Shown one piece after another: positions 1-9,809 of a DNA stretch of 23,555 bases. The stretch covers positions 4,362,688-4,386,242 of the forward strand of contig BFEA01000021.1 in NCBI GenBank assembly GCA_003427395.1, given 5' to 3'. The notes beneath the pieces were generated by a model, which did not search any database, was not told the origin of the DNA, and saw only the letters and a program-made list of their open reading frames with translations. Made by a program: the position numbers and the translations under genes. Position 1 is the stretch's first letter. Each line of letters begins with the position of its first letter. This stretch comes from Chara braunii (Eukaryota; Streptophyta; Charophyceae; Charales; Characeae).

Positions 1-497
1 CCAGTGTTAGAGGTGCTGGTAGGAGCAGGCATCTCTAACACCTGGGGAGAGGCTCCATCTATTGGTGGGGAGCATCACCTGCTGGGAAGCGGGCCCAGCG
101 TCCCATATACAGATGAAATTTGCAGCTTGTCTGATCGAGAAGAGAAACATCGTGGGAGAGTCCTGCCAGCATTGATTACCCTGGCATCCAGGGGATTGAC
201 TGAGCAGGCGGTGCCAGATACATACTGTAGCTCTCTAGTCCCCCCCCCCCACCTAGTCCTTTTTTTGAAGAGAATCTGAACTGTGTCGTTGGCTGAGCAG
301 GAGAATGGGAAGGGAGAGTAAACCTCTTCGCCCTGAAGCGGGCGCCAGATATCTACTGTAAGAACCTAGTTCCTCCCCTTCCTTCGTCGCCGCTACCTGC
401 TTGAGGCAGTGCAGTACCAGGACCTAATTTGTTAGTCTCTCCCCCTCCTCCCTCGCCTGTACCTTCTTGCGACAGAGTTGTGCAAAACCACAATATG
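1..497 (-). other. probable 3' UTR of LINE-A with degenerate repeats
   Basis: No coding signal is seen here. Two diverged direct copies of a short unit are visible, at about 211-243 and 342-378, sharing the core GCCAGATA.....TACTGTA followed by CTAGT and a C-run. A weaker third copy may lie near 410-460. TGAGCAG also precedes each of the first two copies. This lies immediately downstream of ORF2 on the minus strand, so it is most simply the LINE 3' UTR. The polarity of the T-run at 259-265 would fit a short A tail, but this is too weak to call. Confidence 0.5.
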
Positions 498-1371
498 TTA
501 CCCATCCATTCCATACCACTGCATTTCCACCAGACAGTGTGATGGGGGGGGGAAGAAGTCCCGGAACTCTTCAGGGGGTTTCAATGGGATCTCTGCGTCC
601 ACCGTAGACCAATCATTGAAATTCAGTCGATAATCTCTAACTATCTCCCTTCCATGTTGATCCTCCCCTATCCCTTCATGTTCTCCCGCCCATTCCACCG
701 TTCCTATCCTCCACCGTTTTCACCCCCAAGCCAGCTTGAGCAGAAGTCCTGGATTTTGAGTTTGATATTTGTGCATCTATCGAGGAGTTGGATTTGTGCT
801 CTGACTCCATTCCATTTTGCCGTTATTTCTGTCTGGATCTGCTGCTGAATACTTTCCGTGAACTCCGGTCCTTCCAGTCTTACCCCCTCAATTTCAAAGG
901 TGCAGCGTCGTCTCCATAGTGCCCAGAGTATCGCCCTACGTCCTATTCTAAACATATTACAAGTAAATTCATCAGTTTGGTCCGTCTGGGTCCGGGGCCA
1001 GACTTCGCACAATAAAGCTTTCCAATCCCAGGGCCATTGGGTCTTTGTTCCTAATTGTCCCCACACTCTGTCCCACCATCTCCACAGCCAGAGTGCTCCC
1101 GGGCACTGCAGGAATATGTGCTCAATTGTTTCAGGCCGCTTCCGTGAGGGGAACGCATTTGTGCACAACCTGCACCATGGGAGAGCTAGCCCTCGTTGTT
1201 CCAGGGGCGTCCTATCGATCAGCCAATTATTTGTTGGGAGACAGCGGTGTTCTAGCTGCCATTGCAGCGAAGCCACTTTGGCCGGCTTAGCCTTAACCAT
1301 TCTGAACCATCTGATCTGTCTCAGCTCCTCTTGGCTTATATTCAAGTGGTCTTTCCATCGTTCCGTCACCA
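498..1371 (-). pseudogene. LINE-A ORF2 C-terminus: zf-RVT zinc-binding domain
   Basis: The 221-residue open segment (1369 to 704) shows the plant zf-RVT pattern: a W-rich start, PAKVASLQWQLEHRCLPTNN, then WCRLC, ETIEHIFLQCPGALWLW. The likely metal ligands are the two Cys of CRLC, the His of EHIF and the Cys of LQCP. In this family the domain follows the reverse transcriptase and is thought to bind nucleic acid; it is common in plant LINEs. It is joined to the preceding ORF2 part by a frameshift around 1370-1390. A stop at 704-706 and a probable frameshift near a G-run separate it from a further protein-like tail of about 65 residues (698 to 498) ending in MQWYGMDG. Whether that tail belongs to ORF2 is uncertain. 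Confidence 0.8.
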
Positions 1372-2382
1372 GATCTGCAATGAAGCTCTTGGTCTCAAGA
1401 GCCGATACGTTGATTTAACAGTTGAGGCGTACAATGACTTGGTGAATTTCTTGCCGTTCCTTCCTTGAGTTGACCATGACCACTCTAGCGGATCCAAGGC
1501 TAAGTGTTGCAGGGGGGTTCCAGGACAGTAGGCGATCCTTTGCTCGTTCTCATAAAGGACCCGGATTCTATACACCTCCCCTGTTTGGCAGGTCAGTGTT
1601 TCTTGCGGGGTACTTTCACAGATGATGTTGTCTTGCCCCACCTGAAAAACTTGCACCTCCACCTTTCCGTCCAGGGTGTAGTTGGCCACCCTGCCCACGC
1701 TTCCTTGCTGGGTTGGAAGCGCCACCCAGTCCGATTCCTGCAGGGTAGGGCCCTTGCGGAGTATTCTCCACCAGGCCAACGGGATCCTTTCTATCACCGC
1801 CTCCAGGGCTTCGTGTGGTCGATGGCAGCACCGCAGCTTTTGCCGCAGCTGGTCTGTTCCAATTCAGTCCATCCTATCAGTGTCCCATATGTCCCTTATC
1901 CTTATTACCCCTCGCTTGACCCAGCTCTTCCAGGGGGAGTCAACGCAAAGAAGCATCCGGCCTTGCGAGTCCACTACCCACCAGTTTCCAAAGAGGGGCT
2001 GGCGTGCCACCTCCTCCCATCTTTCTGGTGCCTTTTTGTCTGGTAGGGGGAGACTCCTCCATGTTTTGAGGAGGGTGGGCCAGAAGGGATCGTTTTGTAG
2101 ATCCGCCCTGACTGCTTGTCTGGGGGAGTCGGGGCGGGGGTCACTTTGTGGCGATCTAGCTCCTGGGATGGGCCATGCCCTATTCTCTTGCCATGTTATG
2201 GGGTCGATCTCCGTCGGCGTTTGTGGTGCCCGCCTGGAGATTTGTTCCAGGGCTAGTCCTCTCCAAGGGACTTCGGGGTCGAACAAAAGGCGTTTAAGCC
2301 ATTGTAGTGTCAACGCTTTGGTTTGTAGCAACGGATCAATAATGTCCAAGCCTCCTTTAGTTTTGGGCTGAATTATGGAGTG
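1366..2382 (-). pseudogene. LINE-A ORF2 segment between RT and zf-RVT
   Basis: This is one continuous frame with the RT segment, broken by TGA at 2383-2385 and TGA at 1864-1866. It begins with the RT thumb tail (PKTKGGLDIIDPLL), then a W-rich helical-looking region, the string KSWVKRGVIRIRDIWD (about 1929-1880), then a probably beta-rich region with DGKVEVQVFQ and GEVYRIRVLYENEQR. It ends with DPLEWSWS and a KSLYASTVKSTYRLL helix that leads into zf-RVT. The last part matches the usual W-S-x-x-G-F-S-V-K-S-A-Y type linker of plant LINEs; the roughly 100 residues before it are not a domain I recognise. The same segment occurs in LINE-B (22642-23200), with RIRDIWD and LRQKL conserved. Its function is unknown. 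Confidence 0.75.
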
Positions 2383-4088
2383 TCATGCTACCCGACTGAT
2401 TACGTTGTGTTTCTCATGATCGCCCCGCCACAAAAAGGCAGCTATCTGACGTTGCAGCGGGCGCAGGGCGGTCTTGTCCAATGCCCTTATTGCAGATTTG
2501 TACCACATCGAGGCCAAGACCACATTGTTGATAATAAGAGCACGTCCGAACAACGAGGTGTGCTTGTCCTTCCATAAGGACATTTTGGCCAGGGGCGATG
2601 TGGATATCCACTCGTTGTTTGTTGGCGGTCTGCCTTCTGCTGTCGTGGATACGCCCAACACCCTAATGGGGGCCTCCTGTGGGAGCCAGTTGATTGCTGG
2701 TTGTTCCGGGGGTCTCACTCCTTGGTGGTGTATCCACCATCCCAGCGTTTTGTTTCCCCAATTAACTCTCATATCTGATAGTTCACAGAAGCGATCCATC
2801 ATGTGTTGTACCTCATTCATTGATTCTCTCGATGCATTCACCATCAACGTCAGATCGTCCGCGAACAAGGAGCATACTGGGATGGTCTTCCTGGGTATTG
2901 CAGTAACTTGAATTTTCTGAATGTCCTTATGGGTTCTTAAGTTAGCAGCTAGTGCCTCCGTGACGATGACGAACAGGTATGGGGCTATTGGGTCCCCCTG
3001 TCTGACAGATCTTTGAAGGTCAATAGGGGGGGCTAGATTGCCGTTTACCATAACCCTGGTTGTTGTGTTTTCATGGAGGATCTTAATCCAGCGTCGGAAG
3101 TCAGTCCCAAAATTAAGCTTTTCCAGGCATTTGTCAAGAAAGACCCAATCTACATGGTCATAGGCCTTTTCAAAGTCTATGAAGATGATTGCTGCATTGT
3201 TTTTGGACTGCCTTGTCAGTTTTATCATCTCGTTGACCAAGAGGATGTTATCATGAATATTCCTGCCCTGGATAAAACCAGTTTGGTCGGGATGGATAAT
3301 ATCTCTCATTATTGGGGCCATGCGGTTGGCCAATGCCTTTGCCATGAGCTTGTAAACTACTGTGAGGAGGGTGACCGGCCTATAATTCCTAATATCAGTC
3401 TTTGCCCCCTTTTTGTACAGGAGCGTTAGCACCCCTTGCCCCACAAATTCGTCGATCTGCCCCGTGTCCCAGACAGCCCGATAATAGTCCATAAGGTCTT
3501 GTGAGAGGTCGACCCACATCGACTCCCATAATTTTTTAGGTAATCCGTCAATGCCTGGTGTTTTCTCCTCTTCCATTTGCTTCAATGTCATCCATATCTC
3601 GTCCTTTGATATGGGCATATCGAGGATTTCCTTTTGTTTTTCTGTGAGAATTTTCTTCAGCGGACCCAAGAATGCATCGATTTCCGCGGCGCGGGTCACT
3701 CTGTCCCGGTCCGACATTCTGAGGTGAATAATGTCTGGTAAAAATCTCTCGCTATCTTCGTGCATGATGCAGTAGATGTGTGGAGGGGCCCTTGGTGGTG
3801 TTTCGGGTCTGCCCAGGCCTCAATTACCATCCTCCCTGTCTGTGCCTTAGCCATCGCGAAGAATCTTGCATCCGTTGCCCCCTCCTTAGTATATCTAGAT
3901 AGTTTGCCCGGGATCCTAAGTCCTTGCCACCTGTGTTCCGTGTGGTGCCTAAGCTGATCTGCCAGGGTTTGGATAGTTCTAGCTGTCTCGGCTTGCTGTT
4001 CTAGGTCGTCAGCATCTGATTCTTGTGATTGCAATTGTTGTAGTCTATGTTGGAGTTCAACCTCGTCGGCGTGTCGGCGCGCCGCGAA
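2383..4088 (-). pseudogene. LINE-A ORF2 reverse transcriptase region
   Basis: The frame starting near 3765 encodes a complete RT core of about 460 residues: KTPGIDGLPKKLWE, NYRPVTLL with YKLMAKALANR, DQTGFIQGRNIHDNI, motif A IIFIDFEKAYDHVDW, motif B VRQGDPIAPYLF and motif C SLFADDLTL. The catalytic aspartates of motifs A (D in FIDFEKA) and C (FADD) are present, so this core looks intact even though the element is dead. Upstream, 4034-3696 holds the helical linker between endonuclease and RT (ARTIQTLADQLRHHTEHRW, then ARDFYQTLF) in a different frame. A frameshift at about 3700-3760 separates the two. The last codon of the open part is followed by TGA at 2383-2385, exactly where LINE-B has Trp. 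Confidence 0.9.
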
Positions 4089-4614
4089 TACAACGGAAAA
4101 TTTTCGCAGAATTAAATAATCATTCTATAGTAAAATTACAATCTAAATTTCAAATTTTCATTCCATCTTGAAAAATGTCATTCCAGTTTTAAAAATTTTC
4201 ATCTTACTTGCAAACTTTCATTCCAAGAATATGGTATCCCTTCTTATTTGGACTGCATGCTAGAGATGGAATGAAAGTCTTAATGAGTTCATGAAATATT
4301 TTAATTGAACTGTCATTCTAAGTATGGATTTTCAGTCATAAATAGGTTAATCCAATCTAAATTAGAAGATATTTGTTGGAGTAAAATGAAAATTTAATTA
4401 AAACATTTCATAAACTCGTCCAGACTTCCATTCAATCTTGAACAAATAGATGTAGTTGGAAGCGAAAGCTCATATTTAGACGGGAACTTGTCAAATAAAA
4501 TTGAAAATTTTAGAATTGGACGAACATTGGAATGATAATTTATAAATATGAAGGATTTTTTTTTTATGGAATGTTTTTTCAACTTTAATTTCTCGTGGGA
4601 ATTTTTCTGTTGTA
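4089..4614. mobile_element. AT-rich MITE-like insertion in LINE-A ORF2 (TA target duplication)
   Basis: A roughly 522-bp AT-rich block interrupts GC-richer ORF2 sequence. Its ends are imperfect inverted repeats: CAACGGAAAATTTTCGCAGA at 4091 and, on the other strand from 4612, CAACAGAAAAATTCCCACGA. Each end is flanked by TA (4089-4090 and 4613-4614). Removing the insert plus one TA rejoins ORF2 in frame: the codons for EYSNL run directly into FAARRHADEVEL. An internal foldback is also present: 4264-4306 is largely complementary to 4390-4434, and GGAATGA/TCATTCC-type words recur throughout. It has no ORF and no transposase. TA duplication suggests mobilisation by a Tc1/mariner-like transposase, but the termini do not match a family I can name. 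Confidence 0.8.
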
Positions 4615-5401
4615 GATTAGAGTACTCATTGCACTCAGGCTTGCGGCCAAGAAAAGCAAGGCCGTTGTTGAACCACAGTATGTCATTGCGAATCTGATCC
4701 CTTTGCCCTTTCCAAAAGGACCACACGTCCTTCAGGTAGGCAGTAAAGCGGTCGTTGGATAAGTGAGAGGTATTGAGCTTGTAAAAACTTTTTCCTTGAT
4801 CTCGTTTTTTCATGAACGAGAAGACGGCGAGGCACATTGCGTGGTCCAAACCCGGATGGGGGCTGCTAGGGAATATTGGAGAGCCCCCTGCAGCTCTTCC
4901 GAGATCAGTATCAGGTCTATGCGTGATTTTGATGCCCTTTCGGTAACATTCTTTCGGAAGCACGTGAACCTGTGTGAGGCCAGCAATTATTCTTTCATCA
5001 TTTTCCATATAGTACGGGCAGGGCGATGGGATTTTCCATCTATCCAACCAACGGTCAGGAGCCGCGTTAAAATCCCCCACCCAAATCGTGGGAATGTCGG
5101 CCGACCATATAGCGACTCCTCCGCTCCCGGGCCGCGGGGCATGGGCGCGGAATGCCTGATGTGGCCATATTGCGTGGTTGTATTCCGGGTTATCCATCAG
5201 ATGGGTTTCCTGTAGGCACACCACGTCCGGCCAGTCCCTCCCCTCCACTCCTCTTAATTGTTCCACGATTGCTTGTCTTTTGGGGTATTTTGCAGAGGCG
5301 AGGCCGTTTACGTTAAGTGAGCACAAATCCAAATCCGCTTGCCGTTTACTGAGTTTCCAGGTTGAATCTCTGCCGTACAGTGCATCTACTACATTCATCA
5401 T
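4615..5401 (-). pseudogene. LINE-A ORF2 N-terminus: EEP-type endonuclease with internal deletion
   Basis: This is the start of ORF2 (ATGATG at 5401). Endonuclease/exonuclease/phosphatase motifs are LDLCSLNVNGL, DVVCLQETHL (catalytic Glu), SGGVAIWS, WVGDFNAAPD and GLDHAMC, the last corresponding to the usual SDH. In this family the domain nicks target DNA to prime reverse transcription. About residue 100 the sequence jumps from GGVAIWSA directly to DIPTIWVGDFN. The usual intervening region, with the Y-A-P-type strand, is missing, so several tens of residues appear deleted in frame; the join lies within the palindrome GTCGGCCGAC (5096-5105). After GLDHAMC come the expected linker helices (ILWFNNGLAFLGRKPECNEY) up to the nested insertion. 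The start codon is 73 nt downstream of the ORF1 stop. Confidence 0.85.
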
Positions 5402-5474
5402 ATCTTCCTTTTTTTTTTCCTGTATGCAGAGCGCCTATATTAGATTTTTGATGGTTTGATGATTTTTTTTTTTC

Positions 5475-8400
5475 TTAGAGTGGCTGCCACTTCTCTGTAT
5501 CCAAGATGCCACCTTTCTGCAGTATATCCTTTCTGAGGAGTTTCATCAAGAAGGTTTCGATTTTTGACGCTGACCAGAGGTCACCAACTTTTATTTTTAA
5601 GATCTGCAGGTCCAAGAGGGTCTCCCTGTCTAGCCAGCGCAGTTCTTCTACTCTCGGGTTGCCGTACCGCAGATAGATGTCTTTGATTCCAAGTCTGTTA
5701 TACCCGTGGGAGACCAGCAGTGCGGAGGAGGCCCCTGTTGGAAGGTGGCCTTGAATCAGCTGGGATATGTCCTGTTTACGAAGGACTAGGCTGTCGGCCC
5801 AGGACGTGAGGGAGAGGAAGAAGGACGAACGTCCCTGAAGGGAAACTTCTCCGTACGCTGCTCCGGGGGGTACCGACAGGCCTAATTCCCATACCCCATC
5901 CTTCTCTGTCACCGGCAGAAGGGTTATGCCCTTGTTTGAGGGCGCTACTTCAAGGGGGGTCTTCTCAAGCAGTTGGCGAACTTTTTATCTTCTACTGGTG
6001 ACCGAGGCTTCCGGTGGCTTGGGAGGGAGGGGGGGTGCATGAGGTTCAGGCTGTACTGTCGATTTAACCGGTTCCCTGGCCGGCAGTGCCAGGCACAGAC
6101 CCTCTGATGCTTCTGCACCCCTGGTGTAAGGGGCCGGATTCTGGAGTGGGTTCAGTGGAATGTCAGAACGGCCGTGTTTTTCTTCCTGTGGCCCCGTCTC
6201 CTGTTCCACCTTTTGCCTTGTGTGTTGCTGCTCTGCGTGCCCCTGCTGCTTTTCCACACGTGTATTAGTATGCCTGTCTGACCTCTCCCCCCCCTCCGTC
6301 GTGTTGTCGCCGGTCTGCAGAGAGTTTTGGCTTGTGTCAGTCTGGCCGTTCTCCTTGTGTGTGTCTGTGTGGCCAACTTTTTCGTCCAAGGCCTTTGGTT
6401 CGTCTTGTTTATCAACGGAGGGGTGGAAATGGGCCAACACAATGTGCAGCAGCTTATGGCAGATATCCGGCCACCGTATTCCTTCCGACAGACCTTGTGT
6501 GAGGGCTTTCTGTAGGCTGGTACTGTTTTCTAACAAGGGCACCAACTCTCTGTATGCATTATCCCAGAATTCCTCGTCTCCAATCCCGTATTTCAGTCGG
6601 AGGTTCTCCATAAGCCATTTAGCTACGTCTTGCAGAGCTACTCCTCGTGTGCCATTTTCTCCCTTAGCATCAGGTGCTGATGCTGCTGTGTGTTTTGTCG
6701 GAGGTACATCAGTTTCCTGGGCCTATGCCATCTCAACATCCGGTGGAGGAGGTGCACCAGGGACAATTTCAACGTCCATTGGTGCGGGGCCAAAGGCTTC
6801 CTCAAACGGGCCCTTCACCGTGTGGGCCCCCTGTGTGTCAGTACCTTGGGGTGCCTTCTCCTTCTCTAGCACCTCTCCTTTCCCCTCTCCTTTCCCAGTA
6901 TCCACTAGCAACCTCCCTGTTGGCAGATATTGTGCTGCGGATAGACCCCAAGGTTTCAGTTTTTGTTTCTCTTGGGGCTTGCCGGATTGCAGTTTCATTT
7001 GTTTTTTTTTTCCTTGCGGGGGTGGCTTGGGGTCTTGTGATCTGTCCTCCTGGAGTCTCTTAAGCGGCTGGGTGCTCTCTGGCTGTTTAACAGTCTTCAT
7101 GTGGGGTGGGACCCAGTCATTTGGAGGTCTTGTAGTCCGACAGGGGTCCCCTCGCCCTTCCCAGGTCCAGCCCCTTGGCTGCCCCGCCGTATCCAGGTCT
7201 TCCAGAAATACCCACCCTTCATGACCCTCATCCGCTAGATGCCATATGTTGTGTCTACGAGGGTCACACTGTAGACGGCCCGCCATCGGGCCCCTTTTGT
7301 TGGGGTGGAGGGGGCAGGCCGACTCCGTGCACAAATGCCCATAGGCCCTACATTTGAAACACCACGGCCTGAGTTTGTGTGTCGTGTGGATTTGGAACAC
7401 CTTGCCACCCATCCTGTAGGGAATAATGTCGTCGATCGAAAAGGGTTGGTCCTTGGGTAGGTCTAGTGCCAACATCAGGTAGTCGTCCCGTTTCGCCACA
7501 TAGGACGGGAGCGGGTCAATGAAGTCTACTATGTTGTACTGCTGCCCGAAGTCGTAGACGAAAGCCGCCTATACCTCCACCGGGATGTGGCGCAGTTCAA
7601 CCCAGAAGTAATCCTTCATTAGTTGTTCTCTCTTCTCCGCTGGACTCACCTTTTTTGGTTGCCACGGGTAGATGCGCACTTCTGATCTTTCCCATTTTAT
7701 TCTCTTCCAACCGTCCATCTTTTGCTTATCCTCCGTGAAGAGGCTAAGGACCGTGAATACCGTGGAGGAGAGGGGCTGAATCAGGAAAAAGTCCTGAACT
7801 GCCTGAGGATTACCTTTCATTTCCTCCAACCGCCTGCAGATCCATTTGATTTTATCATTGACTGACTTGTGTGCGGCATCACCATGAAAAAGCCAATTGC
7901 TAGCATGTTTGATATAAGCCTCGTCCCTTGCCTCTAGTTTGTCAGACGGGAATGTTTTCATTAGTGTCTTTCTCCCCCCCTGGTCCACCACTTGGGTCTT
8001 TGAAGGGAGGAGAAAGAGAGTTAAGAAATACGCCCTTTCCGAGGACAGGTTACGAAGGGGCACCTTCAAAGTATCTTTTGCGCACGATTGTGAATCCTAG
8101 GTAGCCCGCTTGATGGACAGGGATTTCTCTTGGATTGTGTTTCTGACTCGTTGTGCCCATGAGCGGCTTTTTCCACCTTCTGTTCCCGTCCGCTCACTTC
8201 CTTTGTGCAGGGTTATATTTCCTTTTTCTTCTTTCTTTTCCTCTTCCGTCAACACTTCCTCGTCATCCTCTTCCTCACTCCCATCCTCTTCCCCCATTTC
8301 CACCTCTTTTCCTCCCTCCTCCTCCCTTTCCTCCATCACCCGGTCCGAGAGAGACGAGCTAGTGTCTTCCATGCATGGTAGCACCATCTTGCCCAACCCG

Positions 8401-8641
8401 GGTGTGGCTCCCCCGCTGTTTTGCGAGGCCTCGGCCGGACTCGGCCATCGAGACAAATTCGACAACTGTAGATTTGGGTATGGGGGGCAGCCCGGCCGGA
8501 GGGGGAGGGAACGTCCGGGCGACGGTCTTCCATAGGGGGAGAGCACCGCCTGTCTGCCTGCATTATGACGCATGGCTCCATGGTAAAAGATGGGGGGGGG
8601 CGGACCCCCTCATTCTCCTGTGGCTCAAGTTCATCGATCAC
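5475..8641 (-). pseudogene. LINE-A ORF1 (zinc-knuckle, gag-like) with four in-frame stops
   Basis: From 8573 to the final TAA at 5475-5477 a single reading frame of 1033 codons is kept, interrupted only by TAG at 8097-8099, TAG at 7569-7571, TAG at 6723-6725 and TAA at 5985-5987. Parts in order: a Pro/Ser/Arg-rich start; a strongly acidic stretch (EEEDDEEVLTEEEKKEEKG); a DUF4283-like region (FWVELRHIPVEV, then DDYLMLALDLP); a zinc knuckle CFKCRAYGHLCTESAC (C-x2-C-x4-H-x6-C, slightly off the usual spacing); a long Pro/Lys/Gln-rich linker; and a C-terminal module (GIKDIYLRYGNPRVEELRWL). ORF1 proteins of this type bind the element RNA. An alternative start at 8641 (MIDELEPQENEG) would need a frameshift near 8450-8560. 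Codons upstream of the first acidic tract are the least certain part. Confidence 0.8.
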
Positions 8642-9240
8642 TTGTGATGGGGGGCCCTGTATTGATTTGTTCCACGAGTTGAGGGATCCCCGGGTTTTTT
8701 GTTTATTTTGGAGTCTGTGTGTCTGTTTTTTGAGATTCTGTGTATCAGTTTATTTCCAGGTTATCATTCCATTAATAGCTCAAGCTGGCTGGGGGGGGTA
8801 AGGGCGGGGGAGGTGGTAACAGGGGGGAGTGATCGAAGGGAGGGGGGGAACACACCTGGGGGGCTTCGTTCGCCAATTCCTCTGTCACCTGTTCCCGCGT
8901 CTCCTTCGCTATCGCACAGGTAGGTGCGCCTCTGTTGACCAACCTAGGTCTCTTATGTGTCGCTCCTCCCTTCCCTCCACTGTCCGTTCTCGGCTCACTC
9001 CTTCGTCACAACACCGCACCCCCTCCCTTCCATCCACTGTCAGTCCTCGGCTCACTCCGTCGTCGTATGTGCGTGTCTCATGACAGCCACCTTCTCCGCC
9101 CTTGTCGACCAGTCTGCGTTGCCCCCTCACTTGGGGTCTACGATGAGATCTGAACCTCACCGCGCTGATCGGCTGACTCAACTACGACGCCTGCGATAGC
9201 TTTTCAGCTGCTTCCTCGCTTTCTTTGGCTCACTTTGGTA
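8642..9240. other. probable LINE-A 5' leader, no gene
   Basis: The stretch is G-rich on the plus strand, with many G-runs between 8785 and 8860, then a duplicated CT-rich unit. Short ORFs here are low-complexity and overlap each other. It lies directly upstream of ORF1 on the minus strand and so probably holds the LINE 5' UTR and internal promoter. No promoter motif can be identified with confidence. Confidence 0.4.
8964..9065. repeat. two-copy direct repeat, unit about 44 bp, 57-bp period
   Basis: Copy one (8964-9008) and copy two (9022-9065) share CCTCCCTTCC, CCACTGTC, CTCGGCTCACTCC and CGTC in the same order with few differences, separated by a short ACACCGCACC spacer. Tandem monomers in the 5' UTR are common in LINEs and can carry promoter activity. 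Here only two copies are present, just upstream of LINE-A ORF1. Confidence 0.75.
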
Positions 9241-9809
9241 GCCTATTATATATTTATTTTAAATTTATTATTTACTATTTAGGCGTTTTGCACACTGCAC
9301 GAGGACATGCAGTCACCACTTGTTGGATAAGGTTCATGTCTGTCCTAACGATGTGATGACATTTCGATAGGGAACATGGGCAAATGGATGACAAAAATGG
9401 TCCTCTTCAAATTGAGGCCTCAGACGCAGGGTCGGCCCTCTACGACGACTACCCTAGCGGCTTGGCCGTGAGTGCCCTGTATACTACGAACAACATCGTA
9501 GCAATATTCACCCCGTCGCAGCGATGTTTCGCCCCTCTCCTCTCCCCCCCCCCCGCGAAAAAAAAAAAGGAATATATTTTAATAATTATATATGCTTAGC
9601 AAGGGTAGAGACGAGGAGGGGGTTAAGGTGGAGAAGGTTCACAGCTAATAAAATCTTCAAATGCCAGGATAGTCCATGATCAGCGCAAGTGCGTGGTAGA
9701 TAGTAGGAAGTTTTTTATTTTTTTAAGCTGTTTGAGCTGGCACGCTATCTAGAAAAACAAAGTTATACCACTTCGAGCAACAGAGTGCTCGGTAAAAGAG
9801 CAGATAGGA
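9241..9809. other. unassigned AT-rich spacer
   Basis: I see no gene, RNA or element I can name. There is an AT-rich patch (9241-9285), a C-run followed by an A-run at 9546-9570, and a T-rich patch near 9711. A 71-codon ORF at 9384-9599 runs into the C and A homopolymers and lacks recognisable motifs, so it is not called. Confidence 0.6.

Larger units (their letters stand above)
1..9080 (-). mobile_element. LINE-A, decayed non-LTR retrotransposon (L1-like, plant type)
   Basis: Read on the minus strand from right to left, this stretch holds a GC-rich leader, ORF1 (acidic N-terminus, DUF4283-like region, zinc knuckle, extra C-terminal part), a 73-nt A-rich spacer, and ORF2 (endonuclease, reverse transcriptase, linker module, zf-RVT). 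That order is typical of plant L1-clade LINEs. No LTRs or integrase are visible. All coding parts carry stops, and ORF2 also has frameshifts, an internal deletion and a nested insertion, so it cannot be autonomous. The outer limits are approximate: the 3' end may lie left of the window, no poly(A) tail or target-site duplication could be assigned, and the 5' limit is set by the repeated leader near 9065. Identity as a LINE is secure; the boundaries are not. Confidence 0.85.

Noticed and set aside
1-497. Host ORF at 4-279
   Set aside because: It spans a degenerate repeat and a C homopolymer, shows no motif, and lies in the expected 3' UTR of LINE-A.
858-1418. Plus-strand ORF of 186 codons, and other plus-strand ORFs between 1500 and 2400
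   Set aside because: They are antisense shadows of LINE-A ORF2, which has clear RT and zf-RVT motifs on the minus strand.
6160-7224. Plus-strand ORF of 354 codons rich in Ser, Cys and Phe
   Set aside because: Antisense to LINE-A ORF1, whose zinc knuckle and continuous frame are on the minus strand; no recognisable motif on the plus strand.
5475-8573. Programmed stop-codon readthrough in LINE-A ORF1
   Set aside because: Four stops with different following codons (GAT, GCG, GCC, AAA) share no known readthrough signal; C to T decay explains them more simply.
9384-9599. Small ORF of 71 codons
   Set aside because: It runs into C and A homopolymers, has no motif, and nothing around it suggests a gene. 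It could be a fragment of an old repeat.
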